Assembly (NCBI RefSeq): GCF_035222485.1
Contig: NC_085921.1
Location: forward strand, 3,906,001 to 3,970,000
Direction of reading: 5' to 3'
DNA from: Podospora pseudoanserina
Taxonomy: Eukaryota > Ascomycota > Sordariomycetes > Sordariales > Podosporaceae
DNA length: 64,000 nucleotides
Both the position numbers and the translations under genes were made by a program. This document shows, one piece after another, positions 11,036 through 22,679 of the stretch. The notes below the pieces were generated by a model, which saw nothing but the letters and a program-made list of their open reading frames with translations, did no database searches and was not told the DNA's origin. Positions within the stretch are counted from its first letter, which is position 1. Every line of letters begins with the position of its first letter.

Positions 11036-14000
11036 CTAGGCCCCCAGGTCGTAGTAGATGCACTTCCCAGTCCTAAAGTTGTAAACAAACGCATGCCCCG
11101 GCCCCTTCTTCGTCTCCCACTCCCACCGCCACCCCTTCAGCATCTCGTGGATCTCTCGCACATACTTCTTCTCTGCCGTGCCGACATTCTGCTCCACCTT
11201 CCGCCAGCTTTCGGCGTCGGCAATGTTGGTTGATTTGATCATGTCCATGACCGTGTCTGACGTCTCAATGGCCGCTATTGGGCCCTCCAGGAAACCCTTG
11301 ACTAGTCTAGAGGCACTGGTCTGCGCCTGTTCAACGACGGCGTGACGGTTGAACTTTTTGCTCTTGGTCTGCGCGACTAGAATGTGAACTTCCTGTTCGC
11401 GATCACCCTCGATAGCATTAGTCGAATCTACATGCGCGGCGGTTGGCATGCTCCGGGTTTTGGCAAGGACGCGAGAATCTCTCTCGCGAATCTCTGACTT
11501 GAGCCAGTTGAGGAGATCCGTGGCTGAGATATCGGCATCTGAAGCGTCCTTTCGGCCCATAGACTTGACCTTGACCATGTTATCCTGCTTGATAATAACG
11601 ATCCAGCTATAAGATTCCTCTCGGTAGCTAGAAAGGAGGTCTTCTGGTGAGCGTGTGTCGCGGGCCAACTCGGCACTGATGTTGTGAGCCCAAAGCATCT
11701 GCAAAAGCTCAATCCCAGAAGATCGAAGAACAGAGGGATCGAAACTGGCAATCAAAACGTCACACTACTCAAGGTCAGCACCAAAGTATCTGTTTGGAAG
11801 AAAATGACAACATACCCGTTTCATGCTGAAGATACCCTGTGATTCCTCTTCAGCAGCCTTCTTGAGGAAAGCCTTACCCGTAGCTTTGGGCACCTGTTTA
11901 GCCAACTGCTTCTCCCAGTTGAGGCTGAAGCCCACAGCGTGTCGCTCCTCAAACCTGCCGCCTATCTTTGGGCGATGTTCTTTGATCAGGTTGTCATAAC
12001 GACCTCCTGCTGCAAAAACATCTTTGACTTTCTTATCATAGAGACATGAAAAGAGGATGCCTCCTCGAAAGAAGACTTCGTTGATGCTGCTCAGGGGCGC
12101 AATGTAGACCTTGTTGGACACACCGAACTTCTTGGTATATTCATAAACATCCTTCAAGTGAGCCAAAATTGGCGACACCTTTTGCGAAAATTCGGAACCC
12201 TCAAACAGACCTCGTATCTTGGATATGGCCTTGCTCGGTGTGTCTCGAAAATCGAATCGCTGAAGCTCGTCCACACTGGTCGCCGAGATCCCAATCTCTG
12301 GCGATCTTAGCTCACTCCTGACCTTGAGCCAGGTGAAATTCCTAATATTGAGCTTGCTAAGAACGTCAGCAGCCGCCGGTCTGGCATTGATATCCACACC
12401 GCAGAACTCAAAGATCAGGTGTAGAAGGTCCGAGTGGCCAAGCTGGAAACATATCGGCGTGGAAGAGGTTGTGGGGAAGGCCGAGACAATTTCGTCCAAG
12501 ACCTTGATCGCTTCGGCCTCTTTAAGAGCGAGATCTAGTGCGTCTGTGGTGACGATGTCAAAGTCTACTTCTCCATAGACATCCGGTTGTCCACCATCGC
12601 GGCGATCTCGAAAGATATTCCCAAAGGCGTACGACCGCTGAATCACAGGACCCTGGGTCACTCGGGCAAGAGAGCGAGCATTTCCCATGACCAAATCGAA
12701 TGGCATTTGTAGAACCGTACCATTTTGATCCAGAAGACGAACAATATTTTGGTCGTAGTAGTTCGACCGGGGATACAGACACGCTGTAGGAGTTTCAACA
12801 GCGCCGTGCCGCCGGAAGATCGAGACCAGTGTATCCTTCACGATATAACGGCGCATCAAGTCTGCTCCGCTCGGCGCGGTTGATCCCATATCCCAAGCAT
12901 AATCCTTTGCCGGCTCAACCTGTCGACTGAACAACTCTTTGAGAACTTTCCCGTAATAAGGAGAGCTTGGATCAGCTATCCCTGCGAGAGCACGCCGTAC
13001 GGCCTCGCTTTCCATCTGAACAGGCATCCTCCCACTCTTCAACAGTTCTGAGCTGGACGGACGATCTTTGGGATTGTGTGTGAGCAACGAAAGCAAGATG
13101 TCGGTATGGTTCTTATCAGCCGCCTTAAAGTCTGACGGAAGAACTGGCGGGTTATGTCGCACTTTCTCAAGCGTCATCGCACGTTGCATCCCAAGCATGG
13201 GAGGGTATGACATCTCGAAGAATATGACGCCCAGGGAGTACATCTGGGACGGTTAGCTGGTCTGTTGTGTAGTTTTGAGGAAATGAAGCTTACATCAACC
13301 TTGGCAGTGTATGAGCCACTGCCTCCTGTTCTGACCTCCGGGGCAACATAAACAGCCGTGCCGATACTTCTTGTAAGATCGCCGGCATCGATGTTGGCCA
13401 TGTTCTTATCCACCGCTAACTGTCCACTTGTCGCCAACCCAAAGTCTCCAATCTTCACATTCTCAACCCCGTCTGGGCCAGCACTGATGAAGACATTCTC
13501 GGGTTTGAGGTCACGATGAACAATTGTTAGGCTGTGTATGTGAGCCAGACCTTCCAGGATTTGGCGGAACAGACGCCAAACTTCTTGGTTTGAACTATAC
13601 AAATTTCGAGTGATCAAATCACGCAAGGTCTGAGCACATTAGTTAGAAACCTAATCATGAACGAGATGAGGTAGAGGAAATTGAAGAGAAATGATGACCT
13701 ACCCGTTTTTCACAATATTCCATGGAAATATACATGACTGTACGAAAGGGGCGGCCACTTCCCCTTCTATCTCCTCGAGCCGGAACAGGGAGATGCCTCG
13801 GTGCCCGTTCGCCTATGGTGGACGTATCCTCACCTGACTCCGATTCATCATCCTCATCGCTGTCTTCTTCATCGTCTTCTTCATCATCGTCGTCGTCGGA
13901 ATCCTCCTCACCAGAGTCATCCTCAAAAACCATGTCCGGGTGTCCGCTTGAAGACATGAAATCGAGACCTCTGCTCTTGCTTTCCGTGAACTCGATGTTG

Positions 14001-16122
14001 ATGCTTCTGGAGATTGGGGTATTGTTGGAACTGTCTTCACTGGAGACATCGTCGCTTTCAGATTGTCCAGAGCCATCAGAGTAGTCCATGGTTTCCTCGA
14101 GCCAAGTGTTATAATATCGAACCACTGCAGGATGGTTCATCTGTGAGAGGAGCCTCACTTCCTTCAACATCTCAGACAAGGTCTCGTGCGACCTCTGCGT
14201 AATCTTCTTGATGGCATACAATCGCCCATCAATCATCTTGCGAGCGCGAACAACCTCGCCAAAACCGCCCTTTCCAAGGCGAGCCTCTTCGATATAGTCT
14301 TCTTGATATCGGGAGGTGACAGCAGTCCGATTCATCGAGTCATGCCGGAGTCTCCGTGGCAGCGATTTGGGTGCTGATAAGAGTGAACCGGAAACGACCG
14401 CAGAGTCGTTTTCCACCAGGATGGGGGCATTTGTGGCGAGAAACTCGCTAGAGCAAAGCTCAAAAGCACGAGGCCGCTTCTTAGGGTCTGCTTTAAAGAA
14501 CCTGGATACCAGCTCTTCTAAAGGGCTCGAAAGCGACAGGGAATCCATCAGAGCCGACGGGGAGTGGTATTTTTCAGGAACGTTGAGGCCAAATACCATC
14601 TGCAAGAAGACTATTCCAAAATCCCAAATGTCTGTTTTCTGCGTGTACTGGGGTTTGGAGATTCCAGCAATCTCTGCGGGATACCAGTAGACAGACTTTG
14701 CTGCTCTGCTAGTGACTACTTTGACCATGCTCGTCGATATGCTGTGGAGTTCTTTCTGGAAGCCGCCGTCGGAGAGCTTGGGAACGATATCACCCGCCGG
14801 CGTTCTGCAAAGCAGAATATTGCCAGGGTGTATGTCCTGGTGAACAATCCCATTGCTATGGAGATATGCCAGTGCATCGAGAAGATCCGTGGTCCAAATT
14901 CTGGCTTTGCTGATCTCGATCTGCCCCGCCAAGCTGAGTAGTTCATCGAGAGGTCCCTTGTCCGAGAAGGGCGCGAGTACACTGATGGTCCAGACCGTGG
15001 GACCGGACGAGTCAATGTCACTGACTGTGCGGTCGATCTTGAAGTTGATAAGCTCCAAAAGATTCTGGTGGTTTAGCTTCTTCAGTGACTCCAGCAGAGA
15101 TTCCAAGGCTTGAAGTTGCTTCTTGAACTGAGCCGAGTCTTTGCCGTGCGACTTGATATCGACTTGCTTCAATGCAAGACTTGGACGAACATGTTTCGCG
15201 GCTAGTACCGGCTTGACTTTGTGCACTGTGGTCACCGGTCCCTCGCGCCAAACTGTTTTGCCAATGACGGTCTGGAAATAGTGGGTATCGCCAGTGTGGT
15301 CCATCAAACTGCAAGCCTGATCAAACACAAGGGCGACGTTGGTCTCGGAGGGGTCCGCTTGAGCTCGATTGGGCGACATGTTGTGACTTCGGTTTTTCTT
15401 TCTCGACTCCTTCAACTTGTTGCGTTGGCGTTTGAGCTCCTCTTGGACCATGTCACCGAGGACTCGCTCTTCTTCCATGGTTTCCTCGAGTTTCTTTTGC
15501 TCCTGTTGCTCCTTCTGGTCCTGTGCCTGTTTTGCCAATTCCGCTTCATGGGCCGCCCTTTCCTCTTCCAGAGAAGGCAGCTCCAGACCTTGGGCCTTCT
15601 TCAAGGCGGCCTCGTCCAGTATATCGCGGATACCTTCCACAAGACGGTCGACCATGACCTCGTCATCCTTGGCCCATATTTTTGGCTGCGTCTCCACAAA
15701 CTTTTGGATTTTGAACCTTGTTGATTCACGGAGATGACCATCATTTTTGAGGGTCAAGAGCGGTGGGGATTTAGGATATGTGGCGACAAGAACAACAGAG
15801 AGCAGTACTGAAAAGTTGTCATCCGATACTGCTTTGATTCTAATATCAAATGCAGGTTCGGTTTTCTACAAGATGTTAGTAACATGGCATCCAACCACAT
15901 GCGAAGCTTTCGTACCTTCCACGCACCGTGAGGTGCCGAGTGTCGAATAAAATCCTCGCCGTAAATAGCTGCCAGGGCGATCACCTCATCGGCTTGTTTC
16001 TCTTGATACTGTGTCTTAACCGCTGGCTGAGCTGGGCCAGGGCCTTTAAGCCCAGGGAAACTCTCAGTTCCATTCTTCTTGGTTTGAGGAGGGGCCTTCT
16101 TTTGACCGCCTTTTCCCGCCAT
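11036..16122 (-). CDS. cpc-3: eIF2-alpha kinase GCN2 / cross-pathway control protein cpc-3
   Basis: Gcn2 senses uncharged tRNA during amino-acid starvation and phosphorylates eIF2-alpha, which raises translation of the Gcn4/CPC-1 activator. Five exons: 16122-15916, 15865-13703, 13629-13294, 13243-11816, 11764-11036; introns of 50-73 nt. The product is about 1620 residues, the family's usual length. Domain order is complete: N-terminal RWD (QADEVIALAAIYGEDF); a charged linker; a pseudokinase (VHQDIHPGNILL in place of a normal HRDLKPEN); the true kinase with GKGGFGEV, AIKK, a long acidic insert, HRDLKPEN and DFGLA; the HisRS-like domain (YPRSNYYDQNIVRLLDQNG, then RYDNLIKEHRP); and the C-terminal dimer/ribosome-binding domain. 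It is divergent from the Cut12-like gene. Confidence 0.96.
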
Positions 16123-16793
16123 AGCGGATTGCTAAATGTGGTGGTGGCGAGTTGGTGTGAGATGAGGATGAGAGCGTGACTAATATCAACCAGTGGGGGA
16201 GGGTTGGGCGCTGGGAGATGTTGGATACGAAACTGGATTCTCGGTAAAGGTCCGAGAATATAAGACTGCACAGCCAGGTACGGCTGTGAAGACTTTAATG
16301 AGTTGCATCCATCCTTGGAGCAATTCAGACGAAGCAGTAATGTGAGATAGGTAGAGATGAGGGCTGAGATGTGACTGTGTGTAGTGCCTGGCGGGGTATT
16401 TGCACTGTCCAGATGCCACAAGGGTCACTGAAGCTGGGATGGCATTGGAGACAATTATAGTGACCCACCATTCAGCTTCACAGTGGAGCTGAAGCCTTGG
16501 CACGAAGCTTCGAGCAGCCCCGCCAACCCCACTTCCAACGCCCTGGACGCGCTGCGGGACGCGGTAGGACCCTTGCTAGTGCTACGACTGGCCGGCCGCT
16601 GGCAACCACGATTCTCTTCTGGTTCCGGCAGTCAAGTAAACACAACAGTTTGACTGCCGACAGCACACTTTGGGTGGCAGCCCACCACGACCTCGAGAGA
16701 CGACTGATCGGTTGATTGACTGACTTGGAAAAAGCCAACTGTGGAACTGACCACAGATTCAGTTAGTTGCGCGATCACAGCTCCCGAATCACC
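16123..16793. other. Divergent promoter GCN2 / Cut12-like
   Basis: This 671-base region serves both divergent genes and contains the inverted repeat at 16626-16659. No other gene seen. Confidence 0.6.
16626..16659. repeat. Inverted repeat CGGCAGTCAA ... TTGACTGCCG in the GCN2/Cut12-like promoter
   Basis: Perfect 10-base arms at 16626-16635 and 16650-16659 flank a 14-base spacer. It lies between two divergent starts, 135 bases before the Cut12-like ATG. A hairpin or a paired binding site is possible; regulator unknown. Confidence 0.6.
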
Positions 16794-19163
16794 ATGATCA
16801 GCTGGGCGCTCAAGCGCAACAACAATAAGGACGCTGACACCGCGCGCGACGCGTCCGGCGGGGGTACGAGATCCCACTCCCGCAGAACCTCAAGAAAGTT
16901 TTTAGGACACCGAACTCAGACAAATGCAGATGATACAATCCAGCTGGACATGCCCGACACGCCAGCGCCGGTATTTGCTGTGCGCGCGTTGAAGACAGCC
17001 ATCTTCGGGACCCCCGCAGCCCGCGCCGACCGCCGAGCCTCGAGACTAACGGCAGCAAACAACAAGTCCGCACCCGTAAAACCTGATGTCGTTTCTGTCC
17101 CCGAAAAGTCGCCTGCGAAACCACCCGGCATTCTTCTAACCCCAGGTACTGGCGCCGCCCGTCGAAAACGAGTGTCTTTTGGCCATGACGTCAAGCAAGG
17201 CTCAGGAGGACTGGCGAGATCGAGCAACGGCGAACTTGACGATCCGAGTTCATGGGCTGGCAGGCCTGCGGATACCCCGATTCCGAAAGCGAAGACGAAA
17301 TTGCAGCAGACTTTGGAAAACGCACGGCGTAACAAGGCCGAGGAGACCACCACCGAGGTCAGGGACTTTGCCTCCCACGACAACGAACAGGAGGGGGCTT
17401 GGGAAGAGGTGGACGATGATTATGATGAGTCGGACTACGAGGCCGACATCACGACCGATCTGAACGAGCCTCACTCCAGGTCTGGTCAGTACTGGAAGTC
17501 CTACTTTGAAACCTACCACGCCGATGCAAAGGCCGAGATGGAGAAATTGGTTAAGTACAAGCAGCTCGCAAAGTCTTATGCGAAGATGAAGGACACGGAG
17601 GCCGACGAGCTGAAGCAAAACCTGAGGGAGGAACAGGAGAAGGTCCAGCAAATGGAGGAGAAGCTGGCTGAGATGGGTAGGCAGGTGGCTGCCAAGACTC
17701 AACGGAACGGAGGGCAAGTCGATATGCAGTTGGTAGATGAGCTGAACAAGCAGACGGCACTCGCACGGGAGTACAAGCTTCAGGTTGAAGAGCTGGAAGA
17801 TTTGCTTCATGATGAGATGAGCGAGGACGAGCCAAAGGAAGCACGACAACGCCGCGTTGCCTCTCCACGGACCCACCGGACCCTTATGGAAGCCCAGCGG
17901 GAACTGAGAAAAGCGAGGTCACAGCTAAGGGAGATGGATAGTCTGCGGGAAGAGCGGGATAAACTGCGTTCCGACTTGAAGTTCGCCGAGCAAAGGTCCA
18001 CCAAGCTTGCTGACGAGAACAAGAAGCTGTCTGGGGAGTTGTCTAAGAGCAGCACCAAGATTCAGGACCTGGAGAAGAACCTTGGCGAATCAAAGGCCTC
18101 GTTCGATAAGTTGAAGGAGGACGCCAAGAACCGGTTCAGGGAGGCCCGGGAGGTGTTGGAGACCAAGAACAAGAAGATTTCCGAACTCCAAGACCAGATC
18201 GCCTCCCTCAAGAAAGACCCCACCGAGACCAAACGAGCCACCTGCGCAACTCGAGGTCTGAGTCTAGACGAAAAGTCCAAACCCACCGCTGGCCGCCCAG
18301 CAGTATCATTACAATCCCTCGAAACAGCAGAAGAAGACCACACTCGTCTTTTGCGAGAGCTTAAAGAACTGAAAAAAGCCAGCCTCCAAACAGCCACCAC
18401 CACAACTACCACGCGAGATAAGAACCGCCCCAGTGTAGACGGGTATAAATACACCTCGACAACCGACGACCTCCAAACCCTCGCCACCTCCCGCGCCCTC
18501 CGCGATAGAATCGAGAGCGAATTCGGCGTCGGGAAAAAGTCTCAACTCTCCTTCCCAACTCCCGCGGGTAACATCCTCATCGACCGCGCCAACCTCCCCG
18601 ACAGCCCCTCCCCCAATCCGAGGTCTGTCCCCTCCTCAAAGGAAGATGTCATCTCCCGATCACCAAGCAGAGGCTCATCCCGCCCACGAACATCACGGAT
18701 ATCCATCTCGAGAGAAAACCTCAGGTCGAAAAGCAGCACCGACACCAACGAGTCCGAAAAGCGCCTCACCAACGGCAGCCACACCTCCCTCGTGCAGCCC
18801 CGGAAGAAATTCCCTCCTCCTACCCCCGCTGCTGCGGTGCGGTCGCTCCCTACGTTGGATGTCACCGAGGACTTGACGCAAGATCCAGAAGCGGCAGGGG
18901 GGATCGACCTCGTGACGGGGAAATTTGCCCGGCTGGGTGGTGGTGGTGGTGGCGGTGGGGGTGTTGACAAGCGGCAGGATCCAAACAGTAGCGCTGTCTG
19001 GAGCACCATGAACGCGTCACAGCTTGCAATGCCGGCGGATCGAAAGGCGGCGGCTATTGCGCGGTTGCAGAGGAAGAAGGCGGCGAGGTTGCAGATGGAG
19101 AGGATCAATGGTGGGGATGGGAGGACAGGGACGAGGAATAAGGAGAATTTGAGGCCTTATTAA
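16794..19163 (+). CDS. Cut12-like spindle pole body protein
   Basis: Single exon, about 789 residues. Cut12 of fission yeast anchors the spindle pole body in the nuclear envelope and links it to Plo1/Cdc25 control of mitotic entry. The diagnostic blocks are near the N-terminus: DTPAPVFAVRALKTAIFGTP, then PPGILLTPGTGAARRKRVSFG. Several hundred residues of coiled coil follow (acidic/basic heptads such as EELEDLLHDEMSEDE and LRKARSQLREMDSLREERDKLR). The tail is Ser/Pro-rich with a glycine run and ends KENLRPY. I chose the ATG at 16794 (MISWALKRNNN) because family members begin with M-x-x-WALK; an in-frame ATG at 16767 would add nine residues. The Gly run (about 18937-18960) is a GGT repeat. Confidence 0.85.
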   Translation: MISWALKRNNNKDADTARDASGGGTRSHSRRTSRKFLGHRTQTNADDTIQLDMPDTPAPVFAVRALKTAIFGTPAARADRRASRLTAANNKSAPVKPDVVSVPEKSPAKPPGILLTPGTGAARRKRVSFGHDVKQGSGGLARSSNGELDDPSSWAGRPADTPIPKAKTKLQQTLENARRNKAEETTTEVRDFASHDNEQEGAWEEVDDDYDESDYEADITTDLNEPHSRSGQYWKSYFETYHADAKAEMEKLVKYKQLAKSYAKMKDTEADELKQNLREEQEKVQQMEEKLAEMGRQVAAKTQRNGGQVDMQLVDELNKQTALAREYKLQVEELEDLLHDEMSEDEPKEARQRRVASPRTHRTLMEAQRELRKARSQLREMDSLREERDKLRSDLKFAEQRSTKLADENKKLSGELSKSSTKIQDLEKNLGESKASFDKLKEDAKNRFREAREVLETKNKKISELQDQIASLKKDPTETKRATCATRGLSLDEKSKPTAGRPAVSLQSLETAEEDHTRLLRELKELKKASLQTATTTTTTRDKNRPSVDGYKYTSTTDDLQTLATSRALRDRIESEFGVGKKSQLSFPTPAGNILIDRANLPDSPSPNPRSVPSSKEDVISRSPSRGSSRPRTSRISISRENLRSKSSTDTNESEKRLTNGSHTSLVQPRKKFPPPTPAAAVRSLPTLDVTEDLTQDPEAAGGIDLVTGKFARLGGGGGGGGGVDKRQDPNSSAVWSTMNASQLAMPADRKAAAIARLQRKKAARLQMERINGGDGRTGTRNKENLRPY

Positions 19164-19889
19164 GGGTGTCGTTGAGGGTAATGGATATATGATGGATGGG
19201 GAGGGTGATAGACATTGTTTATTCTTTGTGAGCATGGCAACAACATAAAGGGGTGGGAGCAGGCATCATGGGGACATAATTCGGGACTCTGGATGGGATT
19301 GATTGATTTGATATATCATGGCGGCGGTGTTTTGTTTGTAAAGGCTTTTGGTATATTTATTTGTATAAAGGCATGTCAGGTTTGGAGGAGAGAGCAACTC
19401 CTGGTTACGTTGTTTTACCATTCTTGATAGGGATTTCTCTGCTATACTCAATACCTGCAAACATTATCATTTACACTCATCTCCGTGATTGCCTTATCAA
19501 AATGTACCATTGATTACAGTGATATTAATTATATGTATATCTCTTCTCAAATATGACCCCTCTTCTCCCTGTCTGCCCTTTTTGGCTGGCCATACACAAG
19601 AGCCACAAGATGCTCCAGTCCTTCTCCGCAAACCCTATGGTATACAATCCCCCTCTCTTCATCCCATCATGTTGCCAAGTTCCCCCAAATACCCTACATC
19701 TTTTGGTATCACGTTAACACAAAATGCAATGCTTTGTAACCCCCCGACCATGTAAGGACCAAGCAACCCAAAAAACGAGATCACTTGACCCTCCCTTTTC
19801 GGCTTTCCCCCAGTCCGCTCGGAGCGCACAAACAATCCCATACCAATACCCAAATCCCAGAACCGATCGTAAAATCCAGTATCAACGCC
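19164..19889. other. Convergent 3' intergenic region
   Basis: AT-richer 3' flanks of the Cut12-like gene and the USP gene. No open frame with coding bias and no repeat stands out. Confidence 0.55.
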
Positions 19890-22679
19890 TCACATAATGC
19901 TGCACTCCCGCTCAGGTAACCCATCCTTCGAGTCTTTCCCCTTCCCCTTTTCCTTTTTCTCTTTCTTCTCCCCATCCCCATCCTTATCCTTCTTTTTTCC
20001 CTTATCCTTCTTGCTCCCTCCGTGATGCCCCAAGTGATGATGATGGTGCTCCTTCTCCTTATCCTTTCTGTTCTCCTTGGCGGTTTCAGACCCCGAGCCT
20101 TCCTCCTCTGTCACCACAGCCTGCTCATCCACCGCGGCAACCCCATCAACAGATGGGACTACCACCACAGTGGTACTCCCGTTGCTAGACGTCGACCCAT
20201 CCTTGTTCGGCCGAATAAATCCAAGTCTCGAGATGGTGGAGCTAAGCCTTCCCTCGCCTATCTGACTAGTAGGGCGAGATTTACTTCCCGTCTTTGTGAA
20301 CTTGGCTGCCGCACGGGATAGTCTAGCAGCTGTGGATTCTTCCTTGCCTTCTTCCTGAGTGGCGGTAGGTGTCGTGACCGCAGGTGAGGTTGCCTCTGGT
20401 GTAACTGGGGCCGCGGCGGCTGCATCAGAAACAGACAAGCTACCACGTCTGGAGTGCTCAGCCTTGGAGTTGATTGAATACGGGTCGTCATCGAAGCTGA
20501 GGCGCTGGTCCATGTTCATTTCCGAGCTCAGCCGGATCGAGGGCTTCTCGCTGTTTTGGGTGAGGGTGGTGGCAGAGTCAAAGAAGCCACTAGTCGCCCT
20601 CGAAATCGTGCCATTCACGGATTCCTTGGGTGTTTCGACAATCAGAGTAGCCGGGACCTTTCCGTTCAAGTCCTTGTAAGCCGGAGGTTCGGTAATAGAG
20701 CCATCTGTGGAAGCCGTCGTGACGTCAACCATGGGGACGACCTGGTAGAAGAGAAGATATGGCATTTCTTCTCGTAGCGACTGCTTGATATCATCGACGT
20801 ATGTCACTCGATTCTCCACCGCGAGGTCGTCAAACTTTGCCCACTGCTGCTCTTCGTAGTCGGGAGGCGGGTCGTCCTCGTATCTTCGGTTCTCGGTCAG
20901 CAGCTTCGGAGCCACCCGAGCAAACGAGATATAGTGGCCACTATGCAGGGAATCTCCGCGGTGACAGACCACTGATTGCAGTACCAGCTTGAATTCTTCC
21001 CGAAGCCCAATGGAATCCTTGTCCTTGGTGTTGATGTCCTCCGCCATGAACTGAGGCAATCGCAAACTGTCCGGGATATCGATCAGAGTATTTTGTCGCT
21101 TAGGAACACCCTGTTCTGTCATTGTGTATCTCTTCAAGCAGATCCCTACCACCGGTCGTTGGGTAAAATGGCGAGCTACTTCAGCGTCATTACTAGGTTC
21201 GCTGTTTGTTGTGGCATGCCATGCTACAGAATGTTAGCCATGAATTTCCGTTGACAAATGTATGTAAGTGGGACACCCACGGATTAGCCGGAAAAACTGC
21301 CACGCTGGTATCGTGACAGCCTTTACAATTGTTGAAATCTTTCGCTTGTGCTTCGGGGAGGTGCTCTCTGCTTCACCGTTGGATGCCGGGTCCTCCTCGT
21401 TCTTGACCACAATTCGCTGTATGATGCTCGTAGATCTATTACGCGACACAGCCGGCGACTCAGCGGCAGCCTCCAAGGTGGGGTTCGTCATGGATACCGG
21501 GGAATGTGTGATGGTCTCTTGTAACGTCCATCTGCGCTGGAGTTTCGAGCTCCCGCCATTGTCGGTCGGCGTTGCCGTGTCCTCATCTGTGGTGCCCAAT
21601 AATGTGTTTTTGGGTGTCGAGAATCCGCCCTTCTTCTCGTCGAGGCTGTCTCGAAGCACATCGACCTTGTTGTTGAAGTACTCCTCTAGGCAGTCCTCGA
21701 GTTTGATGCCCTTGCCCGACGGATCGGGAGGGACGGCAAGGTTGAGTAACCGCTCGTGTACCACTTTGTGATCATCCACATCGCCCTTTCCTTGGTGAAA
21801 CAAATCGACCTGCAGCGTAAGTAGAGGTAGCTGTAGTGTCTCTGTAATAAACGCAAAAGCCTCTGAGGTGTCTTGCTGTTCCAACAACTGGGCTTCCTTC
21901 CACCCACACGCAGCAAGCGATTCCTGGATGTGTTGTGTCTGGACATCAAGTCAGTTTAACCCCGTCAATAAGACTGCTAGGCTCCTACCATATCCGTAGG
22001 AATCAACTTTCCGCTTCTCAACATGTTGACCCATAACCGTAACAAGGCAGCCAGTTTCCTTTGAGCCTCGTCCGTAGAGTCATTCTTGAGCATGCACTCG
22101 AAGGCCTGGAGCTTGGCGAACATGGCAAATAGCAGGGCGTCGAGATAACAAGTAACATTTCCCCGGTTCACGGCGCCCAGCATTTGGACATTGGCGTTGT
22201 ATGGCTGTATTATCCCAGCGAACGCCTGCTGTTGTAGCTGTAACAGCTCCAGAGCCTTGTCGACGTCGCCGTCGGCGAACTTGGAGTCGAGGGCATAACG
22301 GATAATGTCGGTTGTGATCTCGTGGTAGTTGAGCTCTTCGAGTTTCTTTTTGATCTCCTCGACCTGTAATATGACTGTCAGCACCTATTCAACTTCACAA
22401 GCTTATAAAAGCTAGACGACTCCAACAAACGCACCTTTCCAGCTTCTTTTTCCTCTACCTCCTTTTCCTTTTGGGCTTGTTTTGCGGACTCTGGCCTAAA
22501 GATAGACAGCCAGGAATCAATCCCCAATGGGCGAGCCTAGACAAAATCGTCAGCAATTGAACAAGCTTTCTCGGAGCCGAGACAGCTTCTCCCACACGGA
22601 CCTTTGCGCCGGGTTCAGACGACTTGTTTCGTCGATGGCTCCCACTCTTGTCTCGCACGCTCCTGAATTTTTTAGGCAT
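19890..22679 (-). CDS. Ubiquitin-specific protease with a C-terminal CaaX box
   Basis: A cysteine-protease deubiquitinase. Five exons: 22679-22602, 22536-22435, 22363-21989, 21938-21281, 21223-19890; introns 50-71 nt. The product is 848 residues. A short basic N-terminus is followed by RPLGIDSWLSIF, a helical segment, then the USP Cys box NRGNVTCYLDALLFAMF with catalytic Cys at about 132. The QQDTSEAF block follows. The USP His box HSGHYISFARV has its His at about 501. After residue 550 the chain is disordered and Ser/Thr-rich, then strongly polybasic (His run, repeated KKDKGKKKDKD), and ends ERECSIM. CSIM is a CaaX motif with Met last, the type preferred by farnesyltransferase. With the polybasic stretch this predicts attachment to membranes. 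Substrate unknown. The start is the last of three nearby in-frame ATGs (others at 22700 and upstream). Confidence 0.88.
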
